Source: Clostridiales bacterium
Lineage (GTDB): Bacteria > Bacillota > Clostridia > Oscillospirales > Oscillospiraceae
NCBI GenBank assembly: GCA_019418525.1
Contig: DYBS01000129.1
Location: forward strand, 1 to 6,518
Direction: 5' to 3'
DNA: 6,518 nucleotides
The notes below the pieces were generated by a model. That model searched no databases and was not told the DNA's origin. It saw only the letters and a list, made by a program, of their open reading frames with translations. Made by a program: the position numbers and the translations under genes. Positions 1 to 5,057 of this stretch are shown piece after piece (the stretch's first letter is position 1; every line of letters begins with the position of its first letter).

Positions 1-201
1 GCCGCGCCCTCCCGCCCGGCCAAGGCTCCTCTGCCCGACTTCCAGAAGGGGGACACCGTGGTGCACAAGGCCTTCGGCAAGGGCCTCATCACCGGGCTCA
101 CCCCCATGGGAGGCGACGCGCTGGTGGAGATCGCCTTTGAGGAGAACGGCACCAAGAAGCTGATGCTCCGGGCGGCGGCTCAGCACATGACCAAGGAATA
201 A
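1..201 (+). CDS. pcrA: ATP-dependent DNA helicase PcrA/UvrD, C-terminal end (partial)
   Basis: The frame is open from the first base to TAA at 199-201 and gives the last 66 residues of a protein whose start lies outside the window. It begins with a Pro/Ala/Lys-rich linker, then a compact beta-rich module containing GDTVVHKAFGKGLI, the hallmark of the C-terminal Tudor-like domain of PcrA/UvrD superfamily 1 helicases, and ends LRAAAQHMTKE. In this family the helicase unwinds DNA in nucleotide excision repair and clears replication and transcription conflicts, and the Tudor-like tail contacts RNA polymerase. None of the helicase motifs themselves are visible here, so activity is inferred from the tail alone. 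A second stop (TGA) lies 1 nt after the first in another frame. A hairpin follows immediately. Related UvrD-like proteins could share this tail, but PcrA is the usual carrier in Firmicutes. Confidence 0.88.
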   Translation, partial: AAPSRPAKAPLPDFQKGDTVVHKAFGKGLITGLTPMGGDALVEIAFEENGTKKLMLRAAAQHMTKE

Positions 202-205
202 TGAG

Positions 206-246
206 ACGCTCCCACGGGCGGCCCATTTGGCTGTCCGTGGGAGCGT
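206..246. terminator. Hairpin between convergent pcrA and HAD gene, probable terminator
   Basis: A perfect 12-bp inverted repeat (ACGCTCCCACGG at 206-217, CCGTGGGAGCGT at 235-246) encloses a 17-nt loop. It starts 4 nt after the helicase stop and ends 5 nt before the stop of the converging HAD gene. Position and stem strength fit a shared bidirectional terminator. The tail is poor on both strands (GTATGTCAATTT on plus, CTCATTATT on minus), so release may be inefficient or need Rho. Confidence 0.6.
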
Positions 247-251
247 GTATG

Positions 252-890
252 TCAATTTGGTTGGGCCAGCAGCTCGGTGAAGCTGTGGATATACCGGTGG
301 CAGATTTCCCGGAGCTCCTGCTGGTAGTCCTCATAGAAGGGGTCGTACACTCCCACCACTTGGATGCCCGCCTTGCGGGCGGTGCGGCAGGCCCCGGGGG
401 AGTCCTCAAAGAGGGTGCAGTCCTGTGGCCGGACCCCGAGGTGGGTGAGGACAGCCTGGAAGTACCGGGGGTCCCGCTTCTCCACCCCCAGCTCCTGGGC
501 GAAGAGAATGGAGGAGAAGAAGGGCGTCAGCTTATGGCGCTCCAGCACTGCTTGACAGAGGGCTGGTACGCAGGCGGTGGTGAGGACCATCCGCTCCCCC
601 ATCTGCTGGCAGAGGGTGAGAAATTCCAGAGCCCCGGGCTTGAGGGGCACCTGGTGGGAATAGGCGTCCTCGGCCAGCGCCATCCACTCGTCCATGATTT
701 CCTGGGGGCTCTCCTCCAGGTGGTAGTAATCTCTGGTATACTGGGCGGCCACCGGGAAAATGGAGTGTCCTACCGTGTGGGAGTACTCCGGCGTGGCGGT
801 AAGGCCCCTGCGGGCCAAAAAGATCCGGTCCACCTCTACCCACACTCCGTTGGAATCGATGAGGGTACCGTCCAGATCAAATAACAACAT
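252..890 (-). CDS. HAD-superfamily hydrolase (phosphatase / beta-phosphoglucomutase-like)
   Basis: This 212-residue cytoplasmic protein carries all four haloacid dehalogenase motifs. Motif I is FDLDGTLIDS with nucleophile D5 and acid/base D7. Motif II is LTTAC (T104/T105), motif III lysine is about K138 (EKRDP), and motif IV is LFEDSPGACRTA (E162, D163) for magnesium. The roughly 70 residues after motif I are helical, consistent with a C1 cap, placing it among phosphoglycolate phosphatase and beta-phosphoglucomutase-like enzymes that hydrolyse or transfer phosphate on small metabolites. The substrate cannot be read from sequence. I chose the ATG at 888-890 because AGGAGG (899-904, minus strand) sits 8 nt upstream and motif I then begins at residue 4, as usual. 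An in-frame start at 929 would add 13 residues covering the ribosome site and is unlikely. It is divergent from the EamA transporter and convergent with pcrA. Confidence 0.9.
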   Translation of the reverse strand: MLLFDLDGTLIDSNGVWVEVDRIFLARRGLTATPEYSHTVGHSIFPVAAQYTRDYYHLEESPQEIMDEWMALAEDAYSHQVPLKPGALEFLTLCQQMGERMVLTTACVPALCQAVLERHKLTPFFSSILFAQELGVEKRDPRYFQAVLTHLGVRPQDCTLFEDSPGACRTARKAGIQVVGVYDPFYEDYQQELREICHRYIHSFTELLAQPN

Positions 891-927
891 TGCAAACACC
901 TCCTGTGCCGCGGTGCGCGGCAGGTAC

Positions 928-956
928 ATGATAACACATCAAAGGAGCTGGCACAA
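928..956 (-). promoter_or_regulatory. Candidate promoter for the HAD hydrolase
   Basis: On the minus strand a TATCAT -10 (928-933, 5 of 6 to consensus) lies 17 nt from a weak TTGTGC -35 (951-956). The -10 is 37 nt upstream of the chosen start codon, leaving room for the AGGAGG site. The -35 overlaps the region just before the divergent transporter start. The short untranslated leader would also contain a 6-bp GC hairpin (907-912 with 916-921). A matching plus-strand promoter for the transporter is not clear in this 69-bp gap. Confidence 0.4.
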
Positions 957-959
957 TCC

Positions 960-1874
960 ATGCATGAAATACGGATGCGCCGTCTGGCAAAGCCCATGCT
1001 CTTTGCCGCGGCCTTTATCTGGGGCTCGTCCTTCTTCATCATGAAGGGAGCGGTGGACGTGATCCCCACCTTTTTCCTCCTGGCTATCCGCTTCACTGGC
1101 GGCGCCATTCTGCTCTCCCTCATCTGCTGGAAGAAGTGGAAGACCTTCACCCGGGACTACCTGTGGCGGGGGGCCATCATTGGCGCGTTCCTGTTTACGG
1201 CCTACTCGGTGCAGACCTTCGGACTGATGGGCACCACGCCGTCCAAAAACGCCTTTCTGACGGCGGTGTACTGCGTGCTGGTGCCCTTCTTCTACTGGGT
1301 GGCAGCCCATAAGCGCCCCGACCGCTACAACATCCTGGCGGCGGTGCTGTGCGTGGCGGGGGTGGGGCTGGTGTCCCTCACTGAGGCCTTCACTGTCACC
1401 TGGGGAGACGCCCTCACCCTGTGCTGCGCGGTGTTCTACGCCTGCCAGATCGTGGCGGTGTCCAAGCTCGCCCCGGGGAAGGACGTCTATCTGCTCACCG
1501 TGTCCCAGTTTATTTGGGCAGCGGCATATGCGTGGGTGTTCGGTGCGCTGTTCCAGGAATTCCCCACGGCAGAGACGCTGCTGAACACCGATCTTCTCAT
1601 TCAGATGGGGTATCTCGTGGTTATGGCCACCACGGTGGCCCTCCTGTTCCAGAACGTGGGCCAGGTATGGTCCGACCCGGCCTCCGCGTCGGTGATCTTG
1701 TCGCTGGAGTCGGTGTTTGGCGTGCTATGCTCGGTGATTTTCTACGGCGATCCGGTGACCGGGCGGCTGCTGGTGGGTTTTGCCCTCATTTTCGTGGCCG
1801 TGGTGTGCTCGGAGACCAAGTTCTCCTTCCTCCGCCGGAGTTCCCGTGGACAGAAGGTCCGCAATCGAGCCTGA
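960..1874 (+). CDS. EamA-type drug/metabolite (DMT) superfamily transporter
   Basis: This 304-residue inner-membrane protein has about ten hydrophobic helices (near residues 12-29, 36-57, 70-90, 97-115, 122-142, 149-168, 176-197, 210-231, 241-262 and 268-284). They are arranged as two EamA repeats. Family signatures are the first-helix LFAAAFIWGSSFFIMKG, the GTTPSKNAFLTAVYCVLVPF stretch after helix 3, and SLESVFG near residue 248 in the second repeat. DMT proteins of this size exchange or export amino acids, nucleosides or other small metabolites by secondary transport; the substrate here is unknown. The C-terminal tail is basic (RRSSRGQKVRNRA), consistent with a cytoplasmic end. The start at 960 follows AAAGGAG (941-947) with a rather long 12-nt spacer; ATG at 975 (residue 6) is an alternative. 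The gene is monocistronic, followed 5 nt later by a strong terminator. Confidence 0.9.
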   Translation: MHEIRMRRLAKPMLFAAAFIWGSSFFIMKGAVDVIPTFFLLAIRFTGGAILLSLICWKKWKTFTRDYLWRGAIIGAFLFTAYSVQTFGLMGTTPSKNAFLTAVYCVLVPFFYWVAAHKRPDRYNILAAVLCVAGVGLVSLTEAFTVTWGDALTLCCAVFYACQIVAVSKLAPGKDVYLLTVSQFIWAAAYAWVFGALFQEFPTAETLLNTDLLIQMGYLVVMATTVALLFQNVGQVWSDPASASVILSLESVFGVLCSVIFYGDPVTGRLLVGFALIFVAVVCSETKFSFLRRSSRGQKVRNRA

Positions 1875-1879
1875 TGGGA

Positions 1880-1916
1880 AAAGGGCCGCTCACCGCTCTG
1901 GTGGGCGGCCCTTTTT
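1880..1916 (+). terminator. Strong intrinsic terminator after the EamA transporter
   Basis: A 15-bp stem (1880-1894 with 1900-1914) with one G-T wobble and a 5-nt loop runs into T1912-T1916. It begins 5 nt after the transporter stop, so it ends that transcript and insulates the next promoter, whose -35 starts 12 nt later. Confidence 0.93.
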
Positions 1917-1928
1917 GTCCTGGAGGCA

Positions 1929-1958
1929 TTGACAGACACTGGTAGAACGTGCTATACT
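1929..1958 (+). promoter_or_regulatory. Near-consensus sigma-A promoter with extended -10
   Basis: A perfect -35 TTGACA (1929-1934) is separated by 18 nt from TATACT (1953-1958, 5 of 6), preceded by TGC to give an extended -10 (TGnTATACT). The predicted start of transcription is about 1965, giving a leader of about 90 nt before the ATG at 2055. This is the best promoter in the window and serves only the 115-residue orphan gene. Confidence 0.85.
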
Positions 1959-1966
1959 AACGTTAG
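1957..1966. promoter_or_regulatory. Palindrome CTAACGTTAG at the transcription start, possible operator
   Basis: A perfect 10-bp palindrome overlaps the last two bases of the -10 element and the predicted transcription start. That is a typical place for a dimeric repressor to block initiation. No regulator gene is adjacent, and I do not recognise the site as that of a named regulator. It is short enough to arise by chance. Confidence 0.35.
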
Positions 1967-1967
1967 C

Positions 1968-2050
1968 AAAACCGCCTAATTTCAAAATGGTTTGGAAGTA
2001 TGACTGTGGAAACACAGGATTACTGCGCCCATTTTGAGAAAGGTGGTATT
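1968..2050 (+). promoter_or_regulatory. Structured 5' leader predicted to sequester the ribosome-binding site
   Basis: Starting about 3 nt after the predicted transcription start, almost the whole leader can pair with itself. ACCGCCT (1971-1977) pairs with the Shine-Dalgarno AGGTGGT (2041-2047) with one G-U wobble. After a small AA/A interruption, 1980-1990 pairs with 2029-2039 (11 bp, one wobble, of which 9 bp are a perfect inverted repeat). An asymmetric internal loop (1991-1996 / 2025-2028) follows, then AGTA/TACT (1997-2000 / 2021-2024), a 3x3 loop with tandem G-A potential (TGA/GAT), and a 5-bp CTGTG/CACAG stem capped by a GAAA tetraloop (2009-2012). These pairings are read directly from the sequence. 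That they form in vivo and regulate translation is inference. I could not match it to a named riboswitch class. Confidence 0.55.
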
Positions 2051-2054
2051 TTTT

Positions 2055-2402
2055 ATGACCAAAAACACCAACAACTGTGAGTATCCCATCGCTGAGGCCC
2101 GGGAGGTCCTGCGGCAGAGAGCGGCGGCAGAGGCCACGGCCCTCTCCCGCTCGGTGGGTCGACTGACCTCCTGCGACCTGCGCCCCTGCCGGGAGTACGG
2201 GGAGGAGGTGGCCCAGGAGTATGCCGCGGTGAACCGGCTGCTCTACCTCCAGCAGTGCCGCCTGGCCCTGGAGCGGGCCCTGGCCTCCGGCCGCAGCCGC
2301 CTGCGCTACCGATGGGCCGACGGGCGCACCACGGATACGGCGTTCCGCCGGGTCCGGGGCCGGGTGCGCATTTCCGGCCTGGCGGGGGGTGTGACTCTCT
2401 GA
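2055..2402 (+). CDS. Arginine-rich 115-residue protein of unknown function
   Basis: I do not recognise this protein. It is 115 residues long and has about 20 arginines (17%), concentrated in the second half (GRSRLRYRWADGR, then RRVRGRVR). Residues 12-33 and 47-80 look helical and could form a helical hairpin; the basic C-terminal third has alternating residues compatible with beta strands. Cysteines are at 8, 40, 45 and 68. There is no signal peptide or membrane segment, so it is probably cytoplasmic, and the charge suggests nucleic-acid binding (inference only). The ATG at 2055 was chosen because AGGTGGT (2041-2047) lies 7 nt upstream. An in-frame TTG at 2034 would fall inside the leader stem and lacks a ribosome site. 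The gene is transcribed alone, between two strong terminators and behind the strongest promoter here. Confidence 0.75.
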   Translation: MTKNTNNCEYPIAEAREVLRQRAAAEATALSRSVGRLTSCDLRPCREYGEEVAQEYAAVNRLLYLQQCRLALERALASGRSRLRYRWADGRTTDTAFRRVRGRVRISGLAGGVTL

Positions 2403-2410
2403 GAGACGAG

Positions 2411-2449
2411 ACCGGCCTCCGGCGCGTTAAGCGCCGGAGGCCGGTTTTT
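2411..2449 (+). terminator. Strong intrinsic terminator after the 115-residue gene
   Basis: A perfect 15-bp GC-rich stem (2411-2425 with 2431-2445) with loop GTTAA is followed by T2445-T2449. It starts 8 nt after the stop codon. The same hairpin lies just past the stop of the converging LTA-synthase-like gene and may also serve it, although on the minus strand the tail is CTCGTCTC rather than a T-run. Confidence 0.93.
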
Positions 2450-2452
2450 GAT

Positions 2453-4330
2453 TCAAGGGGAGGCGAGGGTAAAGAAGTCCGAGGGCCGTTTTCCCTTGTC
2501 GAAGATGTTGTTGTAGAGTACCCGCTTGTACTGGTCCAGAGCGTCCTGGGCGGAGGCGGGGAGCTGTTTTTCCTGGCTGGTGTGGACCCAGTTGCCCTGG
2601 TTGTCCACATAGCCCACCGTGTTGATGATGGGCAGCTCCTGACAGAGGTCCTTCAGGTACTGCTGGTATCCAGTCTGAGGGAGGCCCGCCACCTCGGTGA
2701 GGTAGGAGGAGAGGTAGTTCAGGGAGAGGGAGACTCGCTCCCGCTCCGGGATGTCGTAGTTGGCCCAGATGAGGAAGGGGACCATCTGCTTTTTCTGCGC
2801 CACGTCGGGGGCCAGGAAGTCCACCTCTTCCCCCAGCGTTTCGGTGTAGAAATCGGTATCCACCTGGGGCTGGTGGTCGCCGAAGAGGCAGATCATGGTG
2901 GGCTCCTCCACCTGGGAGAAGTAGTCGATGAGGTACTCAAAGGCCTGGTCACTCTGGTAGATGAGGCTCAGGTACTGGTCCACCGTGTCATACTTGCCCT
3001 CCATATCCCCGGTGAGCCACACCTCCCGGGGCAGATTGGTCCACTCGCCGGTGTAGCCGCTGTGGTTCTGCATGGTCACGTTGAAGAGGAACAGGGGCTG
3101 GCCCTCCTCCTTGGCCTCATAGCGGGCGATAAGGTTTTCATAGTCCGCCCGGTCAGACACATACTCCCGGATGATGTCGTCCTCGTCGTAATCGAAATCC
3201 TCCAGGAAGTGCTTCTCGTCAAAGCCCATATCGTTGTACACCGCCACCCGGTTCCAGCCGGAGGAGTAGTAGGGGTGCATGGCCACGGTGTAGTAGCCCA
3301 GATCCCCCATCTGCCGGGCCAGACCCGGCTCATTGGAGCTGATGTACATGTGGTAGGGCACCGTACCGGCGGGGAGGAAGGCGGTGGTGTTGCCGGTGAG
3401 GAACTCGTACTCCGAGTTGGCGGTGGTACCGCCGAACACCGAGGAGTAGGCGTATCCCTTGATGGTGTTCTCCTCCAGAGAGCGGAGGAAGGGCATGGCG
3501 TCCTGATTGGTCTCCACGCCGGGCAGTACGCTCAGGTCGGAGAAGGACTCGTTCATAATGACGATGAGATTCACGGGCTTGGTGGTACTGCCGGAGGTCT
3601 CCACCGCGGCGTCGTCCGAGGGGTATTCCTCCGCCAGGGCATCCACTCCATCCACCGAGTAGCCGTCGGGGGGCTGGACCCAGCTGTACCGGACGCACAG
3701 GGAGAAATTGAGAGCCAGGCCGTTGCCCCGGGTGGTCCACATGGAGGGGGAGATACCGGCGTCGGAGACGGTGTCGGTGCAGAAGAACATCCACAAAAAG
3801 GCGACGCAGGCGGCCTCCCCGGGGATGAAGAGCTTCCAGGAGAAGGGCTGCCGCTCTCTGGGGGTGGGCAGCAGGGCCATGGCCCTCAGGAAGAGGACCA
3901 TTACCAGCAGGGTGAAGAGCTGTGTGAGGTCGGGGAGGTAATTGTAATTTCCCGCCACGTTGAGGGCGGTGCGGATGGTGACGATGTCGCTGGGGAAGAT
4001 GGTGCGCCCCCGGAAACGCAGGGCGTAGCTGTTGATGATGCCAATGACCCAGGCCAGAACCATGGCCCAGTGGGTGGCCCGCTCCCGGTTGCCCCAGACG
4101 AAGTAGAAGAAGATCGCCCCCATGTAGTACCACGCCAGATTCAGCGCCAGCTGGAAGGAGGAAAACCCCCAGGGGTTATTGTTGTTGAGCAGCTCCACCA
4201 GCACGTAGGAGACCAGCGGGCCGGCCAGGAAGAACCCCCGGGAGAGCCAGGCGGCTAGCCCGGGGGAGATGGGAAGTTTGGGGTAGCGCAGGCGGTGCTT
4301 CCGCTCCCGCAGGGCCGAGGGAAATTTCAT
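2453..4330 (-). CDS. LTA synthase family protein (membrane sulfatase-fold phosphoglycerol transferase)
   Basis: This 625-residue protein matches the LtaS/MdoB layout (S. aureus LtaS is about 646 residues). It has five N-terminal membrane helices (near 27-47, 59-79, 88-104, 138-155 and 168-186), a linker, and an extracytoplasmic alkaline-phosphatase-superfamily domain from about 253. Catalytic signatures are VIMNESFSDL with metal ligand E261, FGGTTANSEYEFLTG with nucleophile T303 by alignment to the LtaS GxT-SE motif, MHPYYSSGWNR, NHSGYTGEW, and FGDHQP with D485 and H486. Members transfer glycerol phosphate from phosphatidylglycerol to growing lipoteichoic acid or a related glycan; which acceptor is used here is not readable. 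The ATG at 4330 follows AGGAGG (4343-4348) with a 12-nt spacer. An upstream in-frame TTG at 4369 lacks a ribosome site and lies in a hairpin. It is monocistronic, with its own promoter at 4406-4433. Confidence 0.9.
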   Translation of the reverse strand: MKFPSALRERKHRLRYPKLPISPGLAAWLSRGFFLAGPLVSYVLVELLNNNNPWGFSSFQLALNLAWYYMGAIFFYFVWGNRERATHWAMVLAWVIGIINSYALRFRGRTIFPSDIVTIRTALNVAGNYNYLPDLTQLFTLLVMVLFLRAMALLPTPRERQPFSWKLFIPGEAACVAFLWMFFCTDTVSDAGISPSMWTTRGNGLALNFSLCVRYSWVQPPDGYSVDGVDALAEEYPSDDAAVETSGSTTKPVNLIVIMNESFSDLSVLPGVETNQDAMPFLRSLEENTIKGYAYSSVFGGTTANSEYEFLTGNTTAFLPAGTVPYHMYISSNEPGLARQMGDLGYYTVAMHPYYSSGWNRVAVYNDMGFDEKHFLEDFDYDEDDIIREYVSDRADYENLIARYEAKEEGQPLFLFNVTMQNHSGYTGEWTNLPREVWLTGDMEGKYDTVDQYLSLIYQSDQAFEYLIDYFSQVEEPTMICLFGDHQPQVDTDFYTETLGEEVDFLAPDVAQKKQMVPFLIWANYDIPERERVSLSLNYLSSYLTEVAGLPQTGYQQYLKDLCQELPIINTVGYVDNQGNWVHTSQEKQLPASAQDALDQYKRVLYNNIFDKGKRPSDFFTLASP

Positions 4331-4359
4331 AGCGTGTTGCTGCCTCCTGTTCGTGGGGA

Positions 4360-4383
4360 CGGCGCCCAATGGCCTGGGCGCCG
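4360..4383 (-). promoter_or_regulatory. GC-rich leader hairpin upstream of the LTA-synthase-like gene
   Basis: A perfect 9-bp inverted repeat (CGGCGCCCA / TGGGCGCCG) with a 6-nt loop lies between the predicted transcription start (about 4399) and the ribosome site (4343-4348). On the minus strand it is followed by TCCCCACG, not a T-run, so it is not a typical terminator. It could stabilise the mRNA end or partner with an alternative fold; a function is not demonstrated by the sequence. Confidence 0.4.
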
Positions 4384-4405
4384 GGATTCAGAATGAATTA
4401 GGACC

Positions 4406-4433
4406 ATCATACCACAAAAGGACAAAAAGACAA
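4406..4433 (-). promoter_or_regulatory. Promoter for the LTA-synthase-like gene
   Basis: On the minus strand TATGAT (4406-4411, 5 of 6) is preceded by TGG, forming an extended -10. A TTGTCT -35 (4428-4433, 4 of 6) lies 16 nt upstream. The surrounding 4395-4475 is markedly AT-rich against GC-rich coding DNA. The predicted transcript start is near 4399, giving a leader of about 69 nt. A small inverted repeat ATTCA-GAA-TGAAT (4386-4398) sits right at that start and could be an operator. Confidence 0.7.
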
Positions 4434-4478
4434 CCATTTTTCGCACTCTTGAAGTATTTCTTCATAAAAAATTCAGAA

Positions 4479-5057
4479 TTAGCCGCTCACCTGCCGCAGG
4501 GGAGGCCCCTCCAGGAAGAGGACAGTGTCCGAGAGGGGGAGAAGGGCGCTCTCGTGTCCCGAGAGGAGCACTGGCGTCCCCAGGTCCCGGATGCGGCCGA
4601 GGATGCGCGCCGCCCGGTCCCCGTCCACGCCGGTAAAGGGCTCGTCCAGCAGGATCAGGCCGCCCCCGCAGGCCAGGGCCCGGGCCAGGGCCAGCCGCCG
4701 CTTCATGCCGCCGGAGAGGGCCTTGGGGTAGTGCACCCCCTCGCCGGAGAGCTCCACCAGCTCCAGCCAGCCCTCCGCCTCCCCCCAGCGCTCCCGGGGA
4801 AGCACGTCGGTGATGTGTTGCGCCGCCGTGCGCCAGGGGAGGAGACGGTCCTCCTGAAAGAGGATCACCGGCCGCTCGGGGAGCTCCAACGCCCGGGCGG
4901 TATAGGGCTGCAAGCCCGCCAGACACCGCAGCAGTGTGGTCTTGCCGCAGCCCGAGGGACCGGAGAGCAGGGTGATGCCCCCGTCCGGCCAGGTGAGCGA
5001 GAAGTCGTCCAGGACCTTTACGCCGCCGTAAGCGGCGGTCATACCCTCAACCCGCAT
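4479..5057 (-). CDS. ABC transporter ATP-binding protein (NitT/TauT-type importer)
   Basis: This 192-residue nucleotide-binding subunit energises import with the permease encoded just upstream. Motifs in order are Walker A GPSGCGKT (33-40), Q-loop LFQED (Q68), signature LSGGM (114-118), Walker B LILLDEP (134-140, catalytic E139) and switch histidine H168 (SGHE). The order and the DRLLPWRT sequence after the Q-loop are typical of SsuB/TauB/NrtD-like ATPases. Those are usually about 240-260 residues; this one ends about 24 residues after the H-loop, so it is a minimal core without the usual C-terminal extension, yet all catalytic motifs are intact. The start at 5057 follows GGAGG (5066-5070) with an 8-nt spacer and overlaps the permease gene by 11 nt, indicating translational coupling. 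No convincing terminator follows; only a weak 5-bp hairpin lies in the AT-rich gap. Confidence 0.93.
   Translation of the reverse strand: MRVEGMTAAYGGVKVLDDFSLTWPDGGITLLSGPSGCGKTTLLRCLAGLQPYTARALELPERPVILFQEDRLLPWRTAAQHITDVLPRERWGEAEGWLELVELSGEGVHYPKALSGGMKRRLALARALACGGGLILLDEPFTGVDGDRAARILGRIRDLGTPVLLSGHESALLPLSDTVLFLEGPPLRQVSG

Noticed and set aside
201..884. A 227-codon plus-strand open frame opposite the HAD hydrolase.
   Set aside because: All four HAD motifs and the AGGAGG site are on the minus strand. The plus-strand reading has no recognisable motif and starts on the stop codon of pcrA.
907..921. 6-bp inverted repeat GCCGCG/CGCGGC in the divergent HAD/EamA gap, as a possible operator or terminator.
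   Set aside because: It is short, made of simple GC alternation, and has no T-run; chance is likely in this GC-rich DNA.
1421..1945. A 174-codon plus-strand open frame overlapping the EamA transporter and its terminator.
   Set aside because: It is out of frame with a convincing ten-helix transporter, has no ribosome site, and reads through the terminator hairpin.
1982..2037. The TCAAAATGG inverted repeat as ends of a miniature transposable element.
   Set aside because: It spans only 56 bp, shows no target-site duplication, and the pairing continues outward into the ribosome site, which fits an RNA leader better.
2255..4258. A roughly 2-kb open frame on the plus strand, antisense to the LTA-synthase-like gene (667 codons).
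   Set aside because: Its translation is rich in G, V, H and E with no domain, it begins inside another gene with no ribosome site, and the opposite strand has clear LtaS motifs and helices. It is a by-product of GC-rich codon use.
4450..4478. Small TGAAG/CTTCA hairpin after the ABC ATPase stop, as a terminator.
   Set aside because: The stem is only 5 bp and AT-rich, and on the minus strand the T-run precedes the stem instead of following it.
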